A DNA stretch of 64,000 nt from Streptomyces sp. (GTDB lineage Bacteria > Actinomycetota > Actinomycetes > Streptomycetales > Streptomycetaceae), in the NCBI RefSeq assembly GCF_019510245.1, contig NZ_JAEKKT010000128.1, positions 1-64,000 of the forward strand. Reading direction: 5' to 3'. How positions within the stretch are numbered: position 1 is the first letter of the stretch; every line of letters begins with the position of its first letter. The notes beneath the pieces were generated by a model. That model was given only the letters and a program-made list of their open reading frames with translations. It was not told the origin of the DNA and did no database searches. Below, piece by piece: positions 31,860 to 38,250 of this stretch. The position numbers and the translations under genes are program-made.

Positions 31860-32403
31860 CTACGGGCCGGCCGGCGGTGCCGGGGGAACCCGTGGCTCGG
31901 GGGTCTCTTCGCGCTTCTCGTCGGCGTCCGCCGTCTGAGTGGATCCGCCGAGGGCGAGGGCGAGGGCGAGGGCGAGGGCGATGCCGACGGTCCCCCATGT
32001 CGTCGGCAGCGTCTGGTAGACGACCAGCGACAGCACGATGGTGAGGGCGGGTACCAGGGCGTTGGTGATCGGTGCGACGACGCCGGCCTTGCCGCGGCTG
32101 AGCGCCATGACGAGGAACAACGCGCCCACGGCCTTGCGGACCTGGGTGCCGGCGGTCAGTGCCGGCGCCTGCCCCGGTGAGTCCCGCCGCGGGCCCGTGG
32201 ACCGCGGCGACCGGCCGGCCGTCGAACCGCTGCCGACGCAGCGCGACCCCCGCAGGCAGCAGCATGGTGAGGGCCCAGATGACGTACATCATCTCGTTGG
32301 GACAGCCGTGCCGTTCGGTGGGCTGACTGGAGAACGCTCCCCAGACGCCCCAGAACAGCACCAGTTGACCCGCGTGCAGGATCCAGTTTCGTTGGTCACG
32401 CAT
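31860..32403 (-). pseudogene. Internally deleted DMT/EamA-type transporter
   Basis: From ATG 32403 the frame gives MRDQRNWILHAGQLVLFWGVWGAF and EMMYVIWALTMLLPAGVALRRQRF, the first two helices of a DMT transporter, then GLTGAGA. The reading continues in another frame as AVGALFLVMALSRGKAGVVAPITNALVPALTIVLSLVVYQ, the last helices of the same kind of protein, ending at 31860. Roughly half of the usual 290 residues are missing, so an internal deletion with frameshift is likely. The start overlaps the kinase stop by eight bases, showing that it was once part of the operon. Confidence 0.72.
31951..31980. repeat. Hexanucleotide microsatellite, AGGGCG x5
   Basis: Five perfect tandem copies of AGGGCG, read on the minus strand as the Leu-Ala run in the last helix of the transporter remnant. 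The unit is a multiple of three, so copy-number change would alter helix length but not frame. Confidence 0.9.
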
Positions 32404-33400
32404 GGTGGGTTTCTGTGCTGGTGAACTCCGAGGAGGAGCGCAGGGCGGCGAGTGCCGCGGTGTCGAGAGGGGCTCCGGCGAGCTTCGCCGCGTAGAGGGC
32501 CGCGCCGACCACGGGCTCGAACAGGGGCCGGCGCAGTTCGTAGCGGGCGGTGCTGCCGCCGAGTTGGGCGGTGAACGCGTCGAGCACGGCGGCCGAGCGG
32601 AAGACGCCGCCCGAGTAGGACACCGGGACGGGTTCGGCCGCGGCGAAGGCCAGCCGGCGTCGCGCACTGTCCACCAGCAGGGCCAGTTCCCGTCCGGCCT
32701 CGGTGAGAACGGCGGCGGCCTGCGTGTCGCCCAGCCCGGCCGCCTCGACCACGAGGGGACTCAGCGAGGCGATCTCGCTGCGGTGTCCCTGCCACCGGTT
32801 GAGTACGACGTCGATGACCTCGAGGTCGGTGGTCAGTTCGAGATGGCGGCGCAGGAGTTCCGCGAGCGGGCCCTCGGGCAGCCGGCCGTCACTCATCCGG
32901 GAGAACACGTTCAGCGCGCGGGCGGCGATCCAGTACGCCGATCCCTCGTCGCTGAACAGTTCGCTCCAGCCTCCGGTGCGTACACCGCGGCCCTGCCGCT
33001 CGCCGTAGGTCATCGATCCGGTGCCGCTGATGACGTTGATGCCGTCCACAGCGCCGAGCGAACCGGCCCAGCCGCAGATCATGTCGTTGTCGCACGCGTA
33101 GCGCCGGTGTCCCAGCACCTCGCCGGGGACGGCGTCCAGCGCGGCGACCTCGCCGGGGACCTCCCCGTACCCGGGCAGGCCCAGGAACGCGTAGGTGATG
33201 TCCGCGGGCGTGGTGCCCGCGCCCTCCGTCACGGCCCGGATTCCCTTGCGCAGAACCTGCGTGACGTGCTCCACGCCCCCCGTCCCGTTGTCCGCGAAGT
33301 AGTAGGCACCCTCCGAGACGGCCCGGGCCCTGATCGCGCCCGCACGGTCGATGAGGCAGAAGGCTGTCTTGGTGCCTCCGCCGTCCACACCCAGAAACAT
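32396..33400 (-). CDS. BadF/BadG-type amino-sugar kinase (GlcNAc/GalN kinase-like)
   Basis: 334 residues from ATG 33400 (GGAGGA upstream). The ASKHA-fold ATPase signatures are MFLGVDGGGTKTAFCLID at the N-terminus, NDMICGWAGSLGAVDGINVISGTGSMTYG near 100 and the adenosine-side VPVSYSGGVFRSAAVLDAF near 275. The family contains eukaryotic and bacterial N-acetylglucosamine kinases. In this locus it most likely phosphorylates galactosamine or GalNAc at O6 and so feeds AgaS. It lies 34 bp downstream of agaS on the same strand. Confidence 0.88.
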   Translation of the reverse strand: MFLGVDGGGTKTAFCLIDRAGAIRARAVSEGAYYFADNGTGGVEHVTQVLRKGIRAVTEGAGTTPADITYAFLGLPGYGEVPGEVAALDAVPGEVLGHRRYACDNDMICGWAGSLGAVDGINVISGTGSMTYGERQGRGVRTGGWSELFSDEGSAYWIAARALNVFSRMSDGRLPEGPLAELLRRHLELTTDLEVIDVVLNRWQGHRSEIASLSPLVVEAAGLGDTQAAAVLTEAGRELALLVDSARRRLAFAAAEPVPVSYSGGVFRSAAVLDAFTAQLGGSTARYELRRPLFEPVVGAALYAAKLAGAPLDTAALAALRSSSEFTSTETHHA

Positions 33401-33434
33401 CGCTGTTCCTCCGCTCGGCTCTGTCTGAACGCTG

Positions 33435-34607
33435 TCAGACGACGTCATGGCGTCGCTGGGGGAGCGGATGCACGGTCACGCCCTGCACCACGCGGTTCAC
33501 CTCTCCGGAGGGGAAGGGGTTGTCGGGCCGGATGCCCTGGTGCAGGGACGCGCGCAGCGCGATCAGCTGGGCACACAGCACCGCGGGGAGGGCGAGGACG
33601 GTGTCGTCGACGCCGGCGAGCCCGGGGAGCAGCCAGGTGTCGTCGCCGGGCAGTCCGTCCCGAGACGCGGAGACGGCGACGACGCTGCCCTTCGGCAGCC
33701 CCGCGCGCAGTTCGGCGAGGATGTCGAGGTCGTAGCGGCGCGTGTAGGGGTTGTTCGACACGTAGACGACGACGGCGGTGCGGTCGTTCAGGACGGACTT
33801 GGGGCCGTGCCGGAAGCCGAGTGAGGACTCCGAGGACGCCACGAGCGCGCCTCCGGTCAGCTCCAGCAGCTTCAGGGCGGACTCCTGGGCCAGCCCCCTG
33901 AGTGCGCTGCTGCTGCCGAGGTACACCAGCCGTTCGGGTTCGCGGGCCAGCAACTCCTCGATCTGCCTGCCGAGTCCGCCCGTCGTGATGTGCTCGGCCG
34001 CCGCTGCGGGGGCTTCGATGGCGTCCGTGGTGAGCGCGCCCAGGGCGAGCAGGGACGCCAGGAGCATGCTGGTGAAGCTCGACGTCATGGCGAAGCCCTG
34101 GTCGTTCGATGCGGCGGGCATGAGCAGGACGTGTGAGGAGGCGCTCTCGCGGTGCAGGCGTGCCAGCTGTCCGGCGCTGTTGCAGGTGATGACGAGGTGG
34201 TGCACGTGTGCCAGGACCTGGTCCGCCAGCCGGGTCGCCGCGACACTCTCGGGGCTGTCCCCGGACCGTGCGAACGAGACGAGCAGCGTGGGGATGTCGC
34301 CGGGGAAGGACGCGTAGGGGTCGGCGACGATGTCGGTGGTGGAAACGGCGTCGGTGCGGCGGCCGGTGGCGCGAGCGACCGCGGCCCGGACGACTTCTCC
34401 GGCGAAGGCCGAGGTACCGGCTCCCGTGAGGACGATCCGCAGGTCCTCGTCGGCGAGCAGGGGTGACAGGAAGGCGTCCAGGGACGCGCGTCCACCGGCG
34501 ACGATCGCCCCGACCTCACGCCACACGTCGGGCTGCTGGATGATCTCGGCGGTGGTGTGGTCGGCCCCGCGGTCCTGAGGTACCAGGTCCTGGGTGGTGG
34601 TCTTCAC
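33435..34607 (-). CDS. agaS: AgaS-type SIS-domain amino-sugar-phosphate deaminase/isomerase
   Basis: 390 residues with two SIS domains. The AgaS-specific start is TTAEIIQQPDVWREVGAIV, followed by RIVLTGAGTSAFAGEVV and LLVSFARSGDSPESVAA (phosphate-binding serines), LVYLGSSSALRGLAQESALKLLELTGGALVASSESSLGFRHGPKSV, and a C-terminal GIRPDNPFPSGEVNRVVQGV that is diagnostic for AgaS. It converts galactosamine-6-phosphate to tagatose-6-phosphate and ammonia. Its start overlaps the stop of the gatZ remnant (ATGA), so the original order was gatZ-agaS-kinase-transporter. Confidence 0.93.
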   Translation of the reverse strand: MKTTTQDLVPQDRGADHTTAEIIQQPDVWREVGAIVAGGRASLDAFLSPLLADEDLRIVLTGAGTSAFAGEVVRAAVARATGRRTDAVSTTDIVADPYASFPGDIPTLLVSFARSGDSPESVAATRLADQVLAHVHHLVITCNSAGQLARLHRESASSHVLLMPAASNDQGFAMTSSFTSMLLASLLALGALTTDAIEAPAAAAEHITTGGLGRQIEELLAREPERLVYLGSSSALRGLAQESALKLLELTGGALVASSESSLGFRHGPKSVLNDRTAVVVYVSNNPYTRRYDLDILAELRAGLPKGSVVAVSASRDGLPGDDTWLLPGLAGVDDTVLALPAVLCAQLIALRASLHQGIRPDNPFPSGEVNRVVQGVTVHPLPQRRHDVV

Positions 34608-35061
34608 GCGTACTCCTTGTCATGGGGTCGGGATGCACGGTCGTAGTCGCGCAGGACGTCAGGAACGTGATCGACGACGAGGTCCCGCGGTGTCGCGGAC
34701 CGGTCCCCGGTCCTGACGCGCTGGTACTGGCCGGGCAGGTGGGCGCTGAGCAGTGGTAGCGAAATGTCGAGGCCCGAGAGGTTGGTGAACAGCCGGTCCT
34801 GCGCGGTGGCGATGCCGGGGTCGGGCCAGTGGGAGCGCATGCGGTCGCTGTAGCTGTAGCGCCTGGCCGGCCGCTGCCTGCGGACTGGTGGCAGACATGC
34901 CTTCCAGCGTCTCGTAGGCCGCTCCCGGCACCAGGTGGATCTTCATGAAGCCCGCCCGGACGTATGCCGCGACGACCGGCGGATGGGCCGAGCGGACGGA
35001 GGTGATGCCGTGCGGTTCGTCTGCCTTGGCAGCAGACCACTTCATCCAAGGGGTTCCACAT
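34604..35061 (-). pseudogene. Degraded gatZ/kbaZ (tagatose-bisphosphate aldolase Z subunit)
   Basis: Three pieces in the right order but in changing frames. From ATG 35061: MWNPLDEVV; then a frame change to AKADEPHGITSVRSAHPPVVAA, the KbaZ N-terminus (consensus GIYSVCTAHPLVIEA); then RAGFMKIHL, an internal KbaZ strand; then RYSYSDRMRSHWPDPGI and LDISLPLLSAHLPGQYQRV, the C-terminus, ending at 34604. About 155 residues remain of some 430, with at least two frame changes and two internal deletions. The intact protein stabilises the KbaY/GatY aldolase. Confidence 0.82.
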
Positions 35062-35123
35062 GAGCGCTCCAGGGTTCACCGACGAGCGTCAGCCGCACCT
35101 GCCGGCGCGCCTTCGGAAACGTG

Positions 35124-35212
35124 ACTGGAACGGTACTGGTCTCGCCAATGGCCGTCAATGGTCTGTTATTGGTATGGAACTGGTCTGCTCGCAACTGGTA
35201 TACATCTGGTAT
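35124..35212. promoter_or_regulatory. Array of eight half-sites at about 11-bp spacing
   Basis: Copies of a (A/T)(C/A/T)TGGnnT half-site begin at 35124, 35135, 35147, 35157, 35168, 35179, 35194 and 35205. The best copies read ACTGGTCT (35135, 35179), AATGGTCT, ATTGGTAT, ACTGGTAT and TCTGGTAT. The spacing is 10-12 bp except one of 15. The last copy overlaps the GntR start codon. ACTGGTCT is the half-site of the DasR-type GntR/HutC operator, so autoregulation is likely. Confidence 0.72.
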
Positions 35213-36008
35213 GCCTTCTTCGGACCGTGGTCTCCCTCAAGGGCTGTTGAGCGGAGACGCCCTGCCGCTGTACTCCCAGGTCGCCGGACGCCTCCTGGAC
35301 GACATCGCCGAGAAAGGCGCCCGCCCGGGAGACCGGCTGCCCTCGGAGCGGGCACTGGCCGCCCGGTACGGCGTCTCGCGCGTCACCCTTCGCTCCGCTC
35401 TGAACGAACTCGCCGAGCGCCAAGTCATCGAGTCCGCGCCGGCCCGCGGCTGGTTCCTCGCCGAGGGCTACGCACGCATCGCCCCCGCACCCCCTCCGCC
35501 GTCACCGGGCCGGGCGGCAGCCCAGTCGGTACAGGGCTTCGCCGACTACGCCGAACAGCAGGGGTTGCGGCTCCGCGACTCGGTCCTGGAGGCCAGGGTC
35601 CGCCCTGCCACGGTTCAGGAGTCCGAACAGCTGAGGGTCGGCCCGGGAGCCGCGCTGTTCGAGATGCGCCGACTGCGCTACCTGGACGACATCGTCGTGG
35701 TGCTGGAGCACAACCGGCTGCCGCTCGCACTGTGCCCGCAGCTCGCAGAGACGGACTTCACGACGCACACGCTCTTCGCCACACTCCGCCGCGCCGACCC
35801 GCCTCAACTGCCCAAGGTCGCCGACTACTCCGTGGAGGCCCGTCACCCGACGGCGGAGGAACGGCGACTGCTCGAAATCACCGACGCTACTCCGGTGCTC
35901 GTCGCCACGCAGCTCGCCTTCAACCAGAACGGACAACCCCTCGAGCTCACCGTTGCCGCCTACCGCGGCGACCGGTACCACTTCCGGGCCTCCATCACGG
36001 GGTGGTGA
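35211..36008 (+). CDS. GntR/HutC (UTRA) family regulator of the amino-sugar locus
   Basis: 265 residues from ATG 35211. The N-terminal winged helix is PLYSQVAGRLLDDIAEKGARPGDRLPSERALAARYGVSRVTLRSALNELAERQVIE (residues about 18-75). The UTRA effector domain follows (LRDSVLEARVRPATVQESEQLRVGPGAALFEMRRLRYLDDIVVVLEHNRLPL). DasR, NagR and AgaR-like proteins of this class sense amino-sugar phosphates. It lies divergent to the gatZ-agaS-kinase operon across a tandem half-site array. There is no ribosome site before the ATG, so the message may be leaderless or nearly so. Confidence 0.88.
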   Translation: MPSSDRGLPQGLLSGDALPLYSQVAGRLLDDIAEKGARPGDRLPSERALAARYGVSRVTLRSALNELAERQVIESAPARGWFLAEGYARIAPAPPPPSPGRAAAQSVQGFADYAEQQGLRLRDSVLEARVRPATVQESEQLRVGPGAALFEMRRLRYLDDIVVVLEHNRLPLALCPQLAETDFTTHTLFATLRRADPPQLPKVADYSVEARHPTAEERRLLEITDATPVLVATQLAFNQNGQPLELTVAAYRGDRYHFRASITGW

Positions 36009-36186
36009 ATGTGTCGCGTCGTGGTGTGACGAGGCGCGGATCGAGCCACCGGTCTCCCCCTCGGCAGAAGCGCCCCACGACCCGGTTCTCCCCGGGGGCG
36101 CCCGCTGACGTGGACCTCTCGGCTCCTTCGCGTGTCCCACTCGGTTTATCAATGTCGCCCGGGTGGCCGCGGCCGGCCGGCTCTGC

Positions 36187-36504
36187 ATGAGCGTGGAGCG
36201 GGCCACTCAGCTAGTCCACGCCATGGGCCTGGGTGTCGTACCGTCCCTGATCGCCACGCCGGCCTCCGAGCGGGACGAGACCCTGCCGGCTACGGCCCGT
36301 GAACACGCACTACGCATGATCACCACCACGGACACCGTGGGGGAGCAGGGCTCGTGCGCGGACGTGGCGTGCCGGGCCGCGGCCCTGCGCGAGGCGCTGT
36401 CCCGGGACGGCACCTCCCCGCTGACACCGTCCGAGGGCGCGCTCCTGGCGGACTGGCTCGACCGCCTCGCCGACGCGAACTCCGCCGCGCGGTCGGCATC
36501 CTGA
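36187..36504 (+). CDS. Small protein of unknown function
   Basis: 105 residues from ATG 36187 (MSVERATQLVHAMGLG...LADANSAARSAS). It is mostly helical and has two cysteines in GSCADVACRAAALREAL. No family is recognised. It lies 16 bp before the start of a SpoIIE-like remnant, so it may be the surviving companion of a lost signalling gene. An in-frame GTG at 36163 is a less likely start. Confidence 0.5.
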   Translation: MSVERATQLVHAMGLGVVPSLIATPASERDETLPATAREHALRMITTTDTVGEQGSCADVACRAAALREALSRDGTSPLTPSEGALLADWLDRLADANSAARSAS

Positions 36505-36520
36505 AGGAGGGACGGCGCCG

Positions 36521-36996
36521 ATGGCCGGAGCCAGGAAGACGATGCCGGAGGCCGGACGGGAAGCCGGGCACTCGGCAGGCCCCGCGATCGCGGTGGTGGA
36601 CGTGCACGGAGTGGTGGTCGCGTGGAGCGCGGAGGCGGAACGGCTCAGCGGCGTCGTCGCCGACGACGCGATCGGGCTCTTCGCCGGACGGCTCCTGGCG
36701 GACCCGGCGGTGGTCCTGAGGGCGCCCGCCCTCACCGACCGAGCCGCCGCGGCGACGGCTGGTCCGGGGTCGTCGGCCTGCGCCGCGGCGACGGACTGCA
36801 GCGGGACGTGTTGCGCCATGCCCGTCCGACGGACGAGGGCGGGCGCGGTCTCTTCCTCGTCGCACAGCTCGCCAGCCGGCGGGGCACCCGCAACTCGTCC
36901 GCGGGCAAGACGGTCTGGGCCGAGCAGGAGATCAACCCCCTCCGTACTGAGAGCACCGGCATCGAACCGGCCCGGCCGACGACGCCCCGTCCGTGA
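36521..36996 (+). pseudogene. Remnant of a PAS/SpoIIE-type signalling protein
   Basis: From ATG 36521 the frame gives a PAS-like start (AIAVVDVHGVVVAWSAEAERLSG). It then shifts into a second frame at about 36740 with WSGVVGLRRGDGLQRDVLRHARP, another PAS piece, and DEGGRGLFLVAQLASRRGTRN, the C-terminal G2-like motif of an RsbW-type HATPase, ending at 36996. Streptomyces SpoIIE-like phosphatases combine PAS, PP2C and HATPase parts in over 700 residues. Only the two ends remain, so about 550 residues are lost. Confidence 0.7.
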
Positions 36997-37037
36997 CCCC
37001 GGCGCCCGGGGCCGGGGAGGTCACCGATGCCGGAGTC

Positions 37038-38006
37038 CTAGATCCAGCCTCTCTTGGCCGCCTCGACTCCCACCTGGAAGCGGGTTTCGAGGCCGAGGCC
37101 GGACGCGATCGCCCCGATCCGGCGGGTCACCGTGCGCGCGCTCGTCCCCAACTGCCGTGCGATCGCTTGGTCCTTGTAACCCGCTTGCATCATCTTCAGC
37201 AGCAGGAGGTCCTGCGGGCTCGGCCCGTCGGGCGCCGCCGGAGCGGTCGCGACGAGGGATTGCGCACGTTGCCAGTAGGAGTCGAACAATTCGAGGAGCG
37301 CATCGAGCAGGCCCGACTGGTGGACGACGGCGATCCTGTCGTAGCGACCGGGGACCAGCGCGACCAGCGCGACGCGCCGGTCCATGATGCGTAGCCGGAA
37401 GGGCAGGGTCGGCAGGATGCGGGCCTGCTCGCCGATCTGCGCGAGGTGGGTGACCAGTTCGAACCGGCCAGGCTGTGCCAGCGCCTCCTGGGTGTAGACC
37501 GACCGTATGTCGACGCCGCGGCCCAGCAGGTCCATCGTCAGAGCCTCTTCCAGCTCGGTGCTGTAGGGGCCGAGATAGGGAGGTCGGTCGAGCACCCAGA
37601 AATGGGTGCGGACCGACTGCATCAGTTCGGCGACGCGCAGCGTGATCTCGGCCTCGCCGGTGATCACCTCCACCAGTCCGGTCGGATCCTCCTGCAGCCG
37701 ATGGGCGCGGTAGTCGTCCGCCAGATCGTCGACGGTGCCCCACACGGCGGTGAACGCCGCCTCGGTCTCGGCCCGGCGTCCGGCGAGCAGTGCCCTCAGC
37801 GCGGTGTGCGGGCTGACCGGTCGGTACTGGCCGGGTCCTTCCCTTCGCAGCATGCCCAGTTCCACCAACCGGGAGACGGCGCGTCTGATCCGGCTGGGCG
37901 TGGTGCCCAGGGTCTCGGCGATCTCGGCCGCCGTCCGGTCCGACGTGGTGAGGTAGGTGCGGTAGACCTGTTCGTCGAACTCGCTGATCCCCAGGGTGCT
38001 CAGCAC
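37038..38006 (-). CDS. TrmB/LuxR-type regulator next to subtilase 1
   Basis: 322 residues from GTG 38006 (GGGAGG six bases upstream). Residues 1-65 form a TrmB-like winged helix (LGISEFDEQVYRTYLTTSDRTAAEIAETLGTTPSRIRRAVSRLVELGMLRRE). The middle contains FWVLDRPPYLGPYS and LRIMDRRVALVALVPGRYDRIAVVHQSGLLDALLELFDSYW. The C-terminus is a LuxR/GerE helix-turn-helix (SPQDLLLLKMMQAGYKDQAIARQLGTSARTVTRRIGAI). It is divergent from a giant secreted subtilase. A paralogue at 53137-54114 sits in the same relation to a second subtilase. Confidence 0.88.
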   Translation of the reverse strand: MLSTLGISEFDEQVYRTYLTTSDRTAAEIAETLGTTPSRIRRAVSRLVELGMLRREGPGQYRPVSPHTALRALLAGRRAETEAAFTAVWGTVDDLADDYRAHRLQEDPTGLVEVITGEAEITLRVAELMQSVRTHFWVLDRPPYLGPYSTELEEALTMDLLGRGVDIRSVYTQEALAQPGRFELVTHLAQIGEQARILPTLPFRLRIMDRRVALVALVPGRYDRIAVVHQSGLLDALLELFDSYWQRAQSLVATAPAAPDGPSPQDLLLLKMMQAGYKDQAIARQLGTSARTVTRRIGAIASGLGLETRFQVGVEAAKRGWI

Positions 38007-38052
38007 CGGTTGCCTCCCAGCGATCGCCGTCCGTCGGGCTGTCGGAACGGCC

Positions 38053-38069
38053 GTGGCGCGAATCGCCAC
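38053..38069. promoter_or_regulatory. Inverted repeat in the divergent regulator/subtilase promoter
   Basis: GTGGCG-CGAAT-CGCCAC, a perfect 6-bp inverted repeat with a 5-bp spacer, 47 bp upstream of the regulator start. It is a candidate operator; no such element was obvious in front of the paralogous pair near 54.2 kb. Confidence 0.5.
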
Positions 38070-38250
38070 CTGGCGATGTACGACACGAGTTTGATCTAGA
38101 CATTCGCCGTTCACAAGCTTTCACTACGAACGTTCACGCCACCTGTGGACGGGTTCCGGGCACCCTCGGTGCCTACGACCGGTCAGGCGGCGCCACTTGG
38201 AGGGCAGAGGACGAACGTGCGCTGCCCGACCGCGAGCCGGGAGAGACCCT

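Noticed and set aside
31804..32667. Single long frame through the transporter remnant
   Set aside because: It joins the real N-terminal helices to an Arg/Pro-rich off-frame stretch. The true C-terminal helices are in another frame, so this is a pseudogene and not one gene.
36521..37387. 288-residue frame as an intact gene
   Set aside because: Only the first part looks like a PAS domain; the rest is Arg/Ser/Pro-rich and overlaps the opposite-strand regulator. The HATPase tail is in a different frame.
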